Part shown: one piece after another, positions 53,884 to 64,000 of the stretch
How the letters are laid out: each line of letters opens with the position of its first letter
Numbering within the stretch: position 1 is the stretch's first letter
Source: Oncomelania hupensis
Taxonomy: Eukaryota; Mollusca; Gastropoda; Littorinimorpha; Pomatiopsidae
Assembly: GCA_036898135.1 (NCBI GenBank)
Contig: CM072520.1
Location: forward strand, 1,123,991-1,187,990
Length of the DNA stretch: 64,000 nucleotides
Reading direction: 5' to 3'
Notes under the pieces: generated by a model
What the model saw: the letters and a program-made list of their open reading frames with translations, nothing else
The model's database searches: none
What the model was told of the DNA's origin: nothing
Translations under genes and position numbers: made by a program

Positions 53884-54165
53884 TATACTCATTAAATAGC
53901 GCATTTATGGCTCAAAAGGCTACTCAGAACAAGATCTAATTGACGCCACAAAAGGCGCCAACTTGCTGCTTGATGGGCACCGTCTTGCTCCCCAAACAAC
54001 GGAGAGATCCTGAACGACAAAGTGGAGAATGAGACTCATTGCTTCCTGGTCCTGTTTATGTATCTGCCACTTCCCCGGTTAGTGCATGAGCCTCAGGATC
54101 TTTAAAGCCTTTGCATGCATGCCCAGACGAGACCACCTTGATTGACAGACCTAGATCTACTCCCA
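53884..54165 (-). repeat. dispersed repeat family A, copy 7 (diverged)
   Basis: aaatagcgcatttatggctc, gatcctgaacgac, agtgcatgagcctcagga and tctttaaag are retained in family order, with many changes. Confidence 0.65.
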
Positions 54166-54279
54166 TCGAAAGGAGTAGATGATTTCAGCAGATCTTTTTT
54201 TTTCTGACAAAAGCACACAAAAACCAGGTTAATGGCAGAGCTTTGAAATAAGCGATACTTCAATAGAAACCGATATCAC

Positions 54280-55819
54280 TGTCACGTGGGGTTTATGGGC
54301 TCTGCACAATGGAATTATGGACCCTCACGTTTATTCGGTGGGAACTGCTAGTAAGTCACCCTATGAATTACTTTAATAAATTTATTTGTTTAGCTCGTTC
54401 TGTGTTAAGGTTGGGGTACAGAAATAGATAGAAAAATGGTAAAAGATTACTGTCACACTAGCTTTCACACGGCTATGAATCATATGTAGTCCAGCCACTT
54501 GATAACAGTTAAAATCACACATTTATTTCTTCTACTCTATACAAGATTCTCTAAGTACTAATCTAACTTAAAAAGTCTCAGTCAATGCTAATAGTTCGAT
54601 CGCTGATAGTCTAGGCAGCTGTTATATCTTCCTCGGGCACTTGCTATAATATTTCATGTAGAGTTGGACTACTGTGGTCCGTTTTACAGTTTCTGAAGAA
54701 TTGGACTACTGTGGTCCTGTTATGATCAGTTTAAGTGCACTTCTGGGGGTACACTTAACTTTCTTATGGTGCGGTCGAAGTCCTTCTGTGAGGTAGCTTC
54801 TGGTACACCTTTGTAGTTGTGTAGTTGGGTTCCCTTGCCACGCTGTGGGGTCTGACAGGGTGTCTTTCAAGGCAGCTCTTTCCGTCTGGTGCGGTAGAGT
54901 CTCCTCAACCAACTAGTCGTTTCTGTGGAGTGGGGTGCACAGGATAGCTCGGGATAGCTCGGGATAGCTCGCCTGCTCGTCTGTAATATAAGAGACGAAA
55001 TTCTGCACAACCCTGAATAATCGGTTTGTGCAGAGCGTCTCACTGAAAGCCAAAGTAGCCCTCAGTGATAGCTCCACATCTCTATACATAAGCGACGAAC
55101 ATTCTGCTACTTCCGGGTTCCACTGGAATTTCACTCTAAATTCCTATACATACATAAATATAAATCGTGTCTAACTATACACATACAGAATTAATAATAA
55201 TATAAACATTCAGTGGTACAGCCACTGGTCTGCAAACATACATATAAGTTAAACAACCGTGGTTCCGTACAGCATACAACATGGCGGCGCAACCGGTCGT
55301 GTTTCGCCTCGTGGTCGGCTCTTCCACGTGGTACGGCAAATTCGGATTAACAATTCACATTTATGCATAGCAAATTCTTCAAACATAATTTCAACAATAA
55401 TACAAATATATCACGATGAAACAGAAGGGTGTTCATTTACCTGTTTGACAAGTTCAGGCCCGTGATGACTTGAGAGAATTCTAAGATTTCAAAGTCCTGC
55501 TTCCTGGTCTATGAGTGTAGAGATTTCTCTAGCTGTGGAGATGTTGCCTCTACCTCGTCTCACACACGACTGATTCAAACTGCGCTAGGATTTGACACAT
55601 TCAGAACTGCTCTACCCACTGAGCCTGCTCTGATTGGTTAAAACGGTCCGATTCAAAGCTCAAGTGCTGACTCACTGCGCTAGCGTGGGTCGGGCTCGCG
55701 GTGTGCTGGTCTGCTGTGTAATTTAAATGCTGCTGTGTTATAGTCTAACTTCTAAAGTTACAAGTACTACACATGGCTAAATAGTCAATGAGCAGAGTTA
55801 AACTAGCCAATTCATGACA
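54280..55819 (-). repeat. G2 LTR, left copy (1,540 bp)
   Basis: Plus strand tgtcacgtggggtttatggg to aattcatgaca. Compared with the 30535 LTR it carries a tandem triplication of gggatagctc near 54944-54972 and scattered substitutions, so it is a subfamily variant. Confidence 0.95.
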
Positions 55820-55860
55820 GGCTCCCTCAACTGAAAAAAGGCGATGACTACTGGATTCGA
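55820..55860 (-). other. G2 polypurine tract region
   Basis: Sense ...cttttttcagttgagggagcc precedes the LTR, identical to the region before 37725. Confidence 0.7.
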
Positions 55861-55972
55861 CCTTTTTCTACTACAGAGCCTAGTTTAACGCTGCACTATC
55901 CTAGGGTCCTATTTACAAACTAATTAAGTTGCTCTACCTGAGCTGCAATGCTGTGCCAGGTAGCTATGGACA

Positions 55973-58900
55973 CTAGTGACAGGGTTTTACTGGACGGGGA
56001 CGAATTCTGGTGCTGTGGCCCTTAGTTGTGATGGGTGGGCGACAGCTGCTGTGTCCTCCACGGGATGGCGACTGAGGTAGTCGGCTCCGTGGTTCTCTTT
56101 GCCGGGGATGTACTCGATTTGGAATGAGTATGCTTGAAGGGTGAGTGCCCATCGCATCAGGCGAGAGTTCAAGGATTTGGAGGCTGCCAGGAACGATAGT
56201 GGTTGGTGGTCCACCTGAACTGTGAAGTGTGTCCCATACAGGTAGAGTTGAAACTTCTGTATGGCCCAGACTAGTCCAAGGCATTCTTTCTCCGACGTGG
56301 CGTAGTGGGTCTCGGCGGGTCTCAATTTTCTGCTGGCGTAGGCGACAGGGAATAGCGTCTCTGCATTCTTGGGGTCGCGCTGTAGCAGTACTGCTCCGAG
56401 GCCTAAGTCGCTTGCGTCGGTGCGAAGAACAAATGGCTGAGTCAAATCGGGTAGGTGGAGTACTGGCGCCGATGTCATTCTGTCCTTGAGTGTTTGGAAT
56501 GCTGTCTCGCATTCCGCTGTCCATACGACTTTGTCCGGGGCGATTTTCCGGGTTCCATTTGTCAGAGGTACGGCGATGCTGTTGTAGTTGGGGATGAACT
56601 TCTTCCGCGATGGCGATGGCCATCCATGTGTGTATGCTGGGGGTCGCTGGTCGGTCCGTGTACTTCTTGAGGCGATTGATGTGGTGGTATCGGGCTCTCC
56701 CGTTCACCTCTACTTGGTAGACTGTCTTGGATTTCTTGGCAGTCACCCGGTACGGTCCTCTCCAAGCGATGTCCAGCTTGTTGGTTCCACTTGGAAGTAA
56801 GAGTAGCACTTGATCGCCGACTTGCAGTTCTCTGTCCTTCGCGTGGCGGTTGTAGTACTTCGCCTGACGGGCTCTTGCCTTCTTCAGTGCTTCACCAGCT
56901 TTCTTCCACGTTGCTTTGAGGGTTTCCTGCAGGTCTGCGACGTACTTGGTGGCACCTCTTGGTGTGTCGTCTATCTTGGCTTCCGTCCAACTTCTGCGTA
57001 GGGCTTCTAGCGGCCCTGCTAGAGGTCTGCCGAAAAGCAAAGTTGACGGGGTGTAGCCTGTGGCTGCATGGGGCGTTTCTCGGTATGCGAACAGTGCCGC
57101 ATTCACGTAGGTGTCCCACGCTTCTGGGTTGTCGTCGGCGACTTTCCTGAGTATGGTGAGAAGGGTTCCATTCAGTCTTTCTACTTGTCCGTTGCTGGCG
57201 GGGTGGTATGGTGGTGTGCGAATGTGATGAACTTGTATCAACTCGAACACGTCTTGCATCAGGCGGCCGGTGAACTGAGATCCGTTGTCCGTTCTAATGC
57301 TGTCCGGGAATCCGACTCTGGTAAAGATGGTGATGAGTGCATCTGCAATCTTCTTGGTGTCGATCGCTGGCAACGGGACTGCTTCGCACCACATCGTACA
57401 TGCGTCGACGAGTGTGAGTAGAAATCTGTTCCGCTTCTTCGTCATGGGCAGTGGTCCCACTATGTCTACTGAGACTTGCTGGAATGGCACGCCGACTACT
57501 ACTGATGGTCCTAAGGTAACTGGTACGGTGTGATGTCGCGGGGAATATCGTTGACATTGGTGGCAAGATTTCACGTAGCGCTTGACATCCTCCGTGATTC
57601 CTGGCCAATAGTAGTGTGCGCTGATTCTCTGCACTGTGGCTCCAATTCCCATGTGTCCGCTGAGTGGCATGCTGTGGCCTAATTCTAGTACTTGGGCTCG
57701 AAGGGTGGCTGGTAGTACTAGTTGGGTGTGATCTCCATCTCCTTGTCGATGTAGAACTCCCTCTTCCATGTAGAAGTCTCCCTTGTGCGGGGGTGTGTGC
57801 GCCTTGGGTAGCTTCTGGAAGCACTTCGCTATCGAGGTGTCTTCTTTCTGTGCTGTTTTGATCTCTTCGAGTCCTGGATTCGGAGCGAACTCGGGCTGGG
57901 GTGGTTGGGTTTTAGCTTGGGCCCTGGTTTGCACTGCAGCTATCTCTACAGTTTTGGGGGGCGTGCCTAAGAACACATACCTACAACCTAGCACTAGATC
58001 ATACAGGGGTTTCTGTAAAACAGCTGCTTGGATTCGTCCTGTGACGTACCTACTCTCTACTTCGATCCAAGCTATTGGGCAAGTAGTCGTCGGTTTCGTC
58101 AAGTCTGCTCCTTGTAAGTCGACTGTCTTGTCTGTCAAGTCCGCGCGCGATACAAGAGATTCGCTAACTATCGCGTCGTATGATAGACCTGTGTCATACA
58201 GACAGTTCGCTTCTTTTCCGTTGACCTTGACCGTGTCTGTCACCGATGGGTGATCTCCGATCGTGTGTGGCTTGTTACCGCTACTTTGAGTTAGAACTCT
58301 GTGCGCTGGCCGGCTTTCGCGCTCTTCCCTACGTTGTGCGGCCAACTTGAAACATTCTGCGGTGGAGTGATTGTTTCTGTTGCAGAACGAGCAATACCGT
58401 CTCTGTTCTGCAGGACCTCTTTTCCCGAATTCCGTGTTGGGTCCTTTATTTTGCCCAGGTCTGGGGTTATTCGGCTTATTCGCGGTGCGCTCTTCCCGGT
58501 TAGGGCTTCGTTTCTGTGCCTCTTTCCCGTTAGGCTTTAGGTCTCGCCTGAAGCTCTTGGCTTTTCCGTGTGCGGCCACGTACCTATCTGCGACCTTGAC
58601 CAGATCTTCTAGTCTTTCCGCGCCCTGCTCTACTGAGAATGTCCTCAGCTCGGGGGTCATGGTTTCCCGTAGCTGTTCCCATACTAACAGTTCTGTCAGT
58701 CCATCATACGTCTTAGCCGTGGCTGACTGGCTAATCCACTTATCCAGCGTTGTGGACAACCGATCCGCGAACTGCGCATAGCTCTCTCCTTTCACTCTCC
58801 GATTGGTGCGGAATTTTTGCCGGTAGCATTCTCCTGTTAGTTCGAATCCCGTTAGGAGTGCCTCTTTTACTTTGTGATAGTCAGTCACTCTGTCAGTCGG

Positions 58901-59524
58901 TAGCTTACTGTAGATGTCATAAGCCTTTCCTCTAAGCCCTTGACTAAGCTTAAAAGACCAATGAGTGGGATCTAGTTTGTACTCTGTTGCTAGACGCTCA
59001 AACCTAGTCAGATAGAGATCTAGACCTTCTTCTCTCTCATTGAATGTCCCCAGTGGGAATGACATTCCTTGTACAGGGTTGGATGCTACCTCTAGCTGAT
59101 CTGAGTGGGAAGGGGTTGAGGAAGAACTTGAAGCTCCTGATCCCAATCTTCTTAGCTCTAACTCATGCTGTCTTTCTTTTTCCTTTTCTTCCCTTTCTTT
59201 TTCTTTTTCTGCCCGCTCATACTCCCATTTCCTAACTTCTGCTTCTCTCTCTGCTGCTAATGCTGCCTTCTTCTGTTCTCCTTCTAATTCTAATTTCTTC
59301 TGTTCTCTTGCTGCTTCTAACTCTAGTTTCTTCTGCTCTGCTTCTAGTTCTGCTTTTCTCTGTTCTGCTTCGAGTTTCTTCGCCTCTCTCTCTGCTGCTC
59401 TCTCTGCCTTAGCCTCCTGCTTCTCTACCTCTGCATTGATATACGCAATTAGGTCTCCCCCTGCTAAGTGTAAAGCTTCCCCTAATTCCTTGAAGCGCAA
59501 TCTCAAGGCCACTGGGTCCGACAT
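55973..59524 (-). CDS. G2 Gag-protease-integrase polyprotein, RT-less derivative
   Basis: From the ATG at 59524-59522, the frame encodes the Gag coiled coil (with a different number of EAEQKKLELE-type repeats from the 32403 copy), capsid-like region, CSFCNRNNHSTAEC knuckle, protease DTG, integrase H-H-C-C and DD35E core, and GPY/F module, about 975 codons. At about 56600 a deletion joins the end of the integrase module to the region after RT (IAIAEE then a shifted frame). The deleted piece corresponds to about 35317-36245 of the intact element, some 929 nt, and removes the whole RT core including FMDD. The remaining ~208 codons are RNase H DNA read in the wrong frame. Product could make particles and integrate but not reverse transcribe. 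Confidence 0.88.
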   Translation of the reverse strand: MSDPVALRLRFKELGEALHLAGGDLIAYINAEVEKQEAKAERAAEREAKKLEAEQRKAELEAEQKKLELEAAREQKKLELEGEQKKAALAAEREAEVRKWEYERAEKEKEREEKEKERQHELELRRLGSGASSSSSTPSHSDQLEVASNPVQGMSFPLGTFNEREEGLDLYLTRFERLATEYKLDPTHWSFKLSQGLRGKAYDIYSKLPTDRVTDYHKVKEALLTGFELTGECYRQKFRTNRRVKGESYAQFADRLSTTLDKWISQSATAKTYDGLTELLVWEQLRETMTPELRTFSVEQGAERLEDLVKVADRYVAAHGKAKSFRRDLKPNGKEAQKRSPNREERTANKPNNPRPGQNKGPNTEFGKRGPAEQRRYCSFCNRNNHSTAECFKLAAQRREERESRPAHRVLTQSSGNKPHTIGDHPSVTDTVKVNGKEANCLYDTGLSYDAIVSESLVSRADLTDKTVDLQGADLTKPTTTCPIAWIEVESRYVTGRIQAAVLQKPLYDLVLGCRYVFLGTPPKTVEIAAVQTRAQAKTQPPQPEFAPNPGLEEIKTAQKEDTSIAKCFQKLPKAHTPPHKGDFYMEEGVLHRQGDGDHTQLVLPATLRAQVLELGHSMPLSGHMGIGATVQRISAHYYWPGITEDVKRYVKSCHQCQRYSPRHHTVPVTLGPSVVVGVPFQQVSVDIVGPLPMTKKRNRFLLTLVDACTMWCEAVPLPAIDTKKIADALITIFTRVGFPDSIRTDNGSQFTGRLMQDVFELIQVHHIRTPPYHPASNGQVERLNGTLLTILRKVADDNPEAWDTYVNAALFAYRETPHAATGYTPSTLLFGRPLAGPLEALRRSWTEAKIDDTPRGATKYVADLQETLKATWKKAGEALKKARARQAKYYNRHAKDRELQVGDQVLLLLPSGTNKLDIAWRGPYRVTAKKSKTVYQVEVNGRARYHHINRLKKYTDRPATPSIHTWMAIAIAEEVHPQLQQHRRTSDKWNPENRPGQSRMDSGMRDSIPNTQGQNDIGASTPPTRFDSAICSSHRRKRLRPRSSTATARPQECRDAIPCRLRQQKIETRRDPLRHVGERMPWTSLGHTEVSTLPVWDTLHSSGGPPTTIVPGSLQILELSPDAMGTHPSSILIPNRVHPRQREPRSRLPQSPSRGGHSSCRPPITTKGHSTRIRPRPVKPCH
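55987..56478 (-). pseudogene. G2 RNase H remnant, stranded out of frame
   Basis: Separate frame of 163 codons beginning MTSAPVLHLPDLTQPFVLRT, with TDAS, SEKECL and VDHQPL motifs of Ty3-type RNase H and ending in a natural C-terminus (APEFVPVQ) that the LINE insertion replaced in the 32403 copy. It is cut off from Gag-Pol by the frame change at the RT deletion, so it is probably not translated as part of the polyprotein unless reinitiation occurs. Confidence 0.8.
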
Positions 59525-59879
59525 TGCCAAACGTGTCTATGAACAACCTCTGAATCACGTGGAATACCAAAACACTAGCAATATTGCAAGTCAATAAAAA
59601 CAATGCAAAGACAATCAAATTCGTAATCAATAATAGAATAAAACAAGAGTCAAATGGCATACAACAGTTATTTAAGCAAAACCTGCAAAAGAACAATGCA
59701 ACATACAGGCACAAAAATATTTGAAGCAAAAAAGTTTTTAACTAAAGAATAGTGCACCCAACTGATCAGTGTTATACCCTTACACTATTCTAAGTTATTC
59801 TACTACTCCTACTGTTATCTAATTTTATTGTACTAAGGTCCGGTTATACCCAATTCCTATTATACACAGATCCTGGCTA
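59525..59879 (-). other. G2 untranslated leader
   Basis: AT-rich ~350-bp leader matching 32067-32402 with small indels (an extra attacgaattt-type piece near 59618). No conserved frame. Confidence 0.7.
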
Positions 59880-59888
59880 GGCTCGCCA
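59875..59888 (-). other. G2 primer-binding site
   Basis: Sense TGGCGAGCCTAGCC, same as at 32053, seven bases from the LTR. Confidence 0.65.
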
Positions 59889-59895
59889 ATTAAAG

Positions 59896-61441
59896 TGTCA
59901 CGTGGGGTTTATGGGCTCTGCACAATGGAATTATGGACCCTCACGTTTATTCGGTGGGAACTGCTAGTAAGTCACCCTATGAATTACTTTAATAAATTTA
60001 TTTGTTTAGCTCGTTCTGTGTTAAGGTTGGGGTACAGAAATAGATAGAAAAATGGTAAAAGATTACTGTCACACTAGCTTTCACACGGCTATGAATCATA
60101 TGTAGTCCAGCCACTTGATAACAGTTAAAATCACACATTTATTTCTTCTACTCTATACAAGATTCTCTAAGTACTAATCTAACTTAAAAAGTCTCAGTCA
60201 ATGCTAATAGTTCGATCGCTGATAGTCTAGGCAGCTGTTATATCTTCCTCGGGCACTTGCTATAATATTTCATGTAGAGTTGGACTACTGTGGTCCGTTT
60301 TACAGTTTCTGAAGAGTTGGACTACTGTGGTCCTGTTATGATCAGTTTAAGTGCACTTCTGGGGGTACACTTAACTTTCTTATGGTGCGGTCGAAGTCCT
60401 TCTGTGAGGTAGCTTCTGGTACACCTTTGTAGTTGTGTAGTTGGGTTCCCTTGCCACGCTGTGGGGTCTGACAGGGTGTCTTTCAAGGCAGCTCTTTCCG
60501 TCTGGTGCGGTAGAGTCTCCTCAACCAACTAGTCGTTTCTGTGGAGTGGGGTGCACAGGATAGCTCGGGATAGCTCGGGATAGCTCGCCTGCTCGTCTGT
60601 AATATAAGAGACGAAATTCTGCACAACCCTGAATAATCGGTTTGTGCAGAGCGTCTCACTGAAAGCCAAAGTAGCCCTCAGTGATAGCTCCACATCTCTA
60701 TACATAAGCGACGAACATTCTGCTACTTCCGGGTTCCACTGGAATTTCACTCTAAATTCCTATACATACATAAATATAAATCGTGTCTAACTATACACAT
60801 ACAGAATTAATAATAATATAAACATTCAGTGGTACAGCCACTGGTCTGCAAACATACATATAAGTTAAACAACCGTGGTTCCGTACAGCATACAACATGG
60901 CGGCGCAACCGGTCGTGTTTCGCCTCGTGGTCGGCTCTTCCACGTGGTACGGCAAATTCGGATTAACAATTCACATTTATGCATAGCAAATTCTTCAAAC
61001 ATAATTTCAACAATAATACAAATATATCACGATGAAACAGAAGGGTGTTCATTTACCTGTTTGACAAGTTCAGGCCCGTGATGACTTGAGAGAATTCTAA
61101 GATTTCAAAGTCCTGCTTCCTGGTCTATGAGTGTAGAGATTTCTCTAGCTGTGGAGATGTTGCCTCTACCTCGTCTCACACACGACTGATTCAAACTGCG
61201 CTAGGATTTGACACATTCAGAACTGCTCTACCCACTGAGCCTGCTCTGATTGGTTAAAACGGTCCGATTCAAAGCTCAAGTGCTGACTCACTGCGCTAGC
61301 GTGGGTCGGGCTCGCGGTGTGCTGGTCTGCTGTGTAATTTAAATGCTGCTGTGTTATAGTCTAACTTCTAAAGTTACAAGTAAGCCTACTACACATGGCT
61401 AAATAGTCAATGAGCAGAGTTAAACTAGCCAATTCATGACA
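59896..61441 (-). repeat. G2 LTR, middle copy shared by two internal regions (1,546 bp)
   Basis: Matches 54280-55819 except for a 6-bp difference (aagcct near 61383) and about one substitution (gaagAgttgg versus gaagAattgg). It acts as 5' LTR for the left unit and 3' LTR for the right unit. Confidence 0.95.
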
Positions 61442-61594
61442 GGCTCCCTCAACTGAAAAAAGGCGATGACTACTGGATTCGACCTTTTTCTACTACAGAG
61501 CCTAGTTTAACGCTGCACTATCCTAGGGTCCTATTTACAAACTAATTAAGTTGCTCTACCTGAGCTGCAATGCTGTGCCAGGTAGCTATGGACA

Positions 61595-64000
61595 CTAGTG
61601 ACAGGGTTTTACTGGACGGGGACGAATTCTGGTGCTGTGGCCCTTAGTTGTGATGGGTGGGCGACAGCTGCTGTGTCCTCCACGGGATGGCGACTGAGGT
61701 AGTCGGCTCCGTGGTTCTCTTTGCCGGGGATGTACTCGATTTGGAATGAGTATGCTTGAAGGGTGAGTGCCCATCGCATCAGGCGAGAGTTCAAGGATTT
61801 GGAGGCTGCCAGGAACGATAGTGGTTGGTGGTCCACCTGAACTGTGAAGTGTGTCCCATACAGGTAGAGTTGAAACTTCTGTATGGCCCAGACTAGTCCA
61901 AGGCATTCTTTCTCCGACGTGGCGTAGTGGGTCTCGGCGGGTCTCAATTTTCTGCTGGCGTAGGCGACAGGGAATAGCGTCTCTGCATTCTTGGGGTCGC
62001 GCTGTAGCAGTACTGCTCCGAGGCCTAAGTCGCTTGCGTCGGTGCGAAGAACAAATGGCTGAGTCAAATCGGGTAGGTGGAGTACTGGCGCCGATGTCAT
62101 TCTGTCCTTGAGTGTTTGGAATGCTGTCTCGCATTCCGCTGTCCATACGACTTTGTCCGGGGCGATTTTCCGGGTTCCATTTGTCAGAGGTACGGCGATG
62201 CTGTTGTAGTTGGGGATGAACTTCTTCCGCGATGGCGATGGCCATCCATGTGTGTATGCTGGGGGTCGCTGGTCGGTCCGTGTACTTCTTGAGGCGATTG
62301 ATGTGGTGGTATCGGGCTCTCCCGTTCACCTCTACTTGGTAGACTGTCTTGGATTTCTTGGCAGTCACCCGGTACGGTCCTCTCCAAGCGATGTCCAGCT
62401 TGTTGGTTCCACTTGGAAGTAAGAGTAGCACTTGATCGCCGACTTGCAGTTCTCTGTCCTTCGCGTGGCGGTTGTAGTACTTCGCCTGACGGGCTCTTGC
62501 CTTCTTCAGTGCTTCACCAGCTTTCTTCCACGTTGCTTTGAGGGTTTCCTGCAGGTCTGCGACGTACTTGGTGGCACCTCTTGGTGTGTCGTCTATCTTG
62601 GCTTCCGTCCAACTTCTGCGTAGGGCTTCTAGCGGTCCTGCTAGAGGTCTGCCGAAAAGCAAAGTTGACGGGGTGTAGCCTGTGGCTGCATGGGGCGTTT
62701 CTCGGTATGCGAACAGTGCCGCATTCACGTAGGTGTCCCACGCTTCTGGGTTGTCGTCGGCGACTTTCCTGAGTATGGTGAGAAGGGTTCCATTCAGTCT
62801 TTCTACTTGTCCGTTGCTGGCGGGGTGGTATGGTGGTGTGCGAATGTGATGAACTTGTATCAACTCGAACACGTCTTGCATCAGGCGGCCGGTGAACTGA
62901 GATCCGTTGTCCGTTCTAATGCTGTCCGGGAATCCGACTCTGGTAAAGATGGCGATGAGTGCATCTGCAATCTTCTTGGTGTCGATCGCTGGCAACGGGA
63001 CTGCTTCGCACCACATCGTACATGCGTCGACGAGTGTGAGTAGAAATCTGTTCCGCTTCTTCGTCATGGGCAGTGGTCCCACTATGTCTACTGAGACTTG
63101 CTGGAATGGCACGCCGACTACTACTGATGGTCCTAAGGTAACTGGTACGGTGTGATGTCGCGGGGAATATCGTTGACATTGGTGGCAAGATTTCACGTAG
63201 CGCTTGACATCCTCCGTGATTCCTGGCCAATAGTAGTGTGCGCTGATTCTCTGCACTGTGGCTCCAATTCCCATGTGTCCGCTGAGTGGCATGCTGTGGC
63301 CTAATTCTAGTACTTGGGCTCGAAGGGTGGCTGGTAGTACTAGTTGGGTGTGATCTCCATCTCCTTGTCGATGTAGAACTCCCTCTTCCATGTAGAAGTC
63401 TCCCTTGTGCGGGGGTGTGTGCGCCTTGGGTAGCTTCTGGAAGCACTTCGCTATCGAGGTGTCTTCTTTCTGTGCTGTTTTGATCTCTTCGAGTCCTGGA
63501 TTCGGAGCGAACTCGGGCTGGGGTGGTTGGGTTTTAGCTTGGGCCCTGGTTTGCACTGCAGCTATCTCTACAGTTTTGGGGGGCGTGCCTAAGAACACAT
63601 ACCTACAACCTAGCACTAGATCATACAGGGGTTTCTGTAAAACAGCTGCTTGGATTCGTCCTGTGACGTACCTACTCTCTACTTCGATCCAAGCTATTGG
63701 GCAAGTAGTCGTCGGTTTCGTCAAGTCTGCTCCTTGTAAGTCGACTGTCTTGTCTGTCAAGTCCGCGCGCGATACAAGAGATTCGCTAACTATCGCGTCG
63801 TATGATAGACCTGTGTCATACAGACAGTTCGCTTCTTTTCCGTTGACCTTGACCGTGTCTGTCACCGATGGGTGATCTCCGATCGTGTGTGGCTTGTTAC
63901 CGCTACTTTGAGTTAGAACTCTGTGCGCTGGCCGGCTTTCGCGCTCTTCCCTACGTTGTGCGGCCAACTTGAAACATTCTGCGGTGGAGTGATTGTTTCT
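61595..64000 (-). CDS. G2 Gag-protease-integrase polyprotein, partial, runs off the window
   Basis: Same frame as 55973-59524, open to the window end, where it is inside the zinc knuckle (NRNNHSTAECFKLA). It contains protease DTG, integrase with DD35E and GPY/F. It shows the identical junction near 62222 where RT is deleted and the frame shifts. Differences from the left copy are a few single bases (for example gtgatgagt versus gcgatgagt near 62953). The start and coiled coil lie beyond 64000. Confidence 0.88.
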   Translation of the reverse strand, partial: RNNHSTAECFKLAAQRREERESRPAHRVLTQSSGNKPHTIGDHPSVTDTVKVNGKEANCLYDTGLSYDAIVSESLVSRADLTDKTVDLQGADLTKPTTTCPIAWIEVESRYVTGRIQAAVLQKPLYDLVLGCRYVFLGTPPKTVEIAAVQTRAQAKTQPPQPEFAPNPGLEEIKTAQKEDTSIAKCFQKLPKAHTPPHKGDFYMEEGVLHRQGDGDHTQLVLPATLRAQVLELGHSMPLSGHMGIGATVQRISAHYYWPGITEDVKRYVKSCHQCQRYSPRHHTVPVTLGPSVVVGVPFQQVSVDIVGPLPMTKKRNRFLLTLVDACTMWCEAVPLPAIDTKKIADALIAIFTRVGFPDSIRTDNGSQFTGRLMQDVFELIQVHHIRTPPYHPASNGQVERLNGTLLTILRKVADDNPEAWDTYVNAALFAYRETPHAATGYTPSTLLFGRPLAGPLEALRRSWTEAKIDDTPRGATKYVADLQETLKATWKKAGEALKKARARQAKYYNRHAKDRELQVGDQVLLLLPSGTNKLDIAWRGPYRVTAKKSKTVYQVEVNGRARYHHINRLKKYTDRPATPSIHTWMAIAIAEEVHPQLQQHRRTSDKWNPENRPGQSRMDSGMRDSIPNTQGQNDIGASTPPTRFDSAICSSHRRKRLRPRSSTATARPQECRDAIPCRLRQQKIETRRDPLRHVGERMPWTSLGHTEVSTLPVWDTLHSSGGPPTTIVPGSLQILELSPDAMGTHPSSILIPNRVHPRQREPRSRLPQSPSRGGHSSCRPPITTKGHSTRIRPRPVKPCH
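61609..62100 (-). pseudogene. G2 RNase H remnant, second unit
   Basis: Same 163-codon out-of-frame RNase H fragment as at 55987-56478, with TDAS and VDHQPL motifs. Its presence in both units shows the deletion preceded the duplication. Confidence 0.8.

Larger units (their letters stand above)
54280..64000 (-). mobile_element. tandem G2 retrotransposon array: LTR-internal-LTR-internal, RT-deleted
   Basis: Minus-strand G2 elements in direct tandem: LTR 54280-55819, internal 55820-59895, LTR 59896-61441, then a second internal region running past the window end. The middle LTR is shared. Both internal regions carry the same RT deletion and differ only at a handful of positions over the ~2.5 kb that overlap. 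The left 5-bp target flank is atcac; the right flank lies outside the window. Confidence 0.93.

Noticed and set aside
54706..55134. Small conserved frames inside G2 LTRs (also 31211, 38401, 60322)
   Set aside because: Conserved because the LTRs are recent copies; no domain, and several lack ATG starts.

Overview
This window looks like intergenic or intronic DNA from an animal, most likely a lophotrochozoan and plausibly a mollusc; that placement is inference. The pointers are a TTAGGG-type telomere motif, RTE-like and CR1/L2-like LINE ends, tRNA- and 5S-derived SINEs, hAT DNA transposons, Gmr1-like Ty3/gypsy elements and very dense microsatellites. I find no intact single-copy host protein gene. 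The only long intact reading frame is a retrotransposon Gag-Pol. Most other open frames are translated microsatellites or antisense shadows of pol.

Layout. 1-13.8 kb: tandem repeats (42-, 20-, ~30- and 42-bp units), GA and CTAT microsatellites, a small non-autonomous hAT element (1979-2577), and copies of two dispersed families called here A (SINE-like) and B (retroposon with a TGAT tail). 13.8-19.3 kb: a full-length LTR element (family G1, minus strand) with two 634-bp LTRs and a 5-bp target duplication, inserted into a family A copy. 19.3-30.5 kb: more minisatellites, A and B copies, a tRNA-type SINE, a decayed hAT element with visible termini (26330-28191), a 43-bp array, a second SINE and a LINE 3' end. 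30.5-39.2 kb: a full-length LTR element (family G2, plus strand) with 1.5-kb LTRs, an open gag-pol frame of about 1,523 codons and a later LINE insertion. 39.2-52.2 kb: satellites, RTE-like LINE fragments, a 1,649-bp element with very long inverted repeats nested inside one RTE copy, and a tRNA/5S chimeric SINE head. 52.2-52.8 kb: a solo LTR of family G1. 54.3 kb to the window end: two G2 internal regions in tandem sharing one LTR, both carrying the same ~0.93-kb deletion of reverse transcriptase.

How it fits together. Both LTR families have gypsy-type domains in the order protease, integrase, (reverse transcriptase), RNase H, with integrase upstream of RT as in the Gmr1-like group. G2 has one copy with all domains (32403-36974) and a derivative that kept gag, protease and integrase but lost RT. 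G1 shows the same kind of loss independently, with LTRs that look identical by eye. This suggests RT-less elements mobilised in trans. The G1 leader also holds five perfect three-unit heat-shock elements within about 90 bp.
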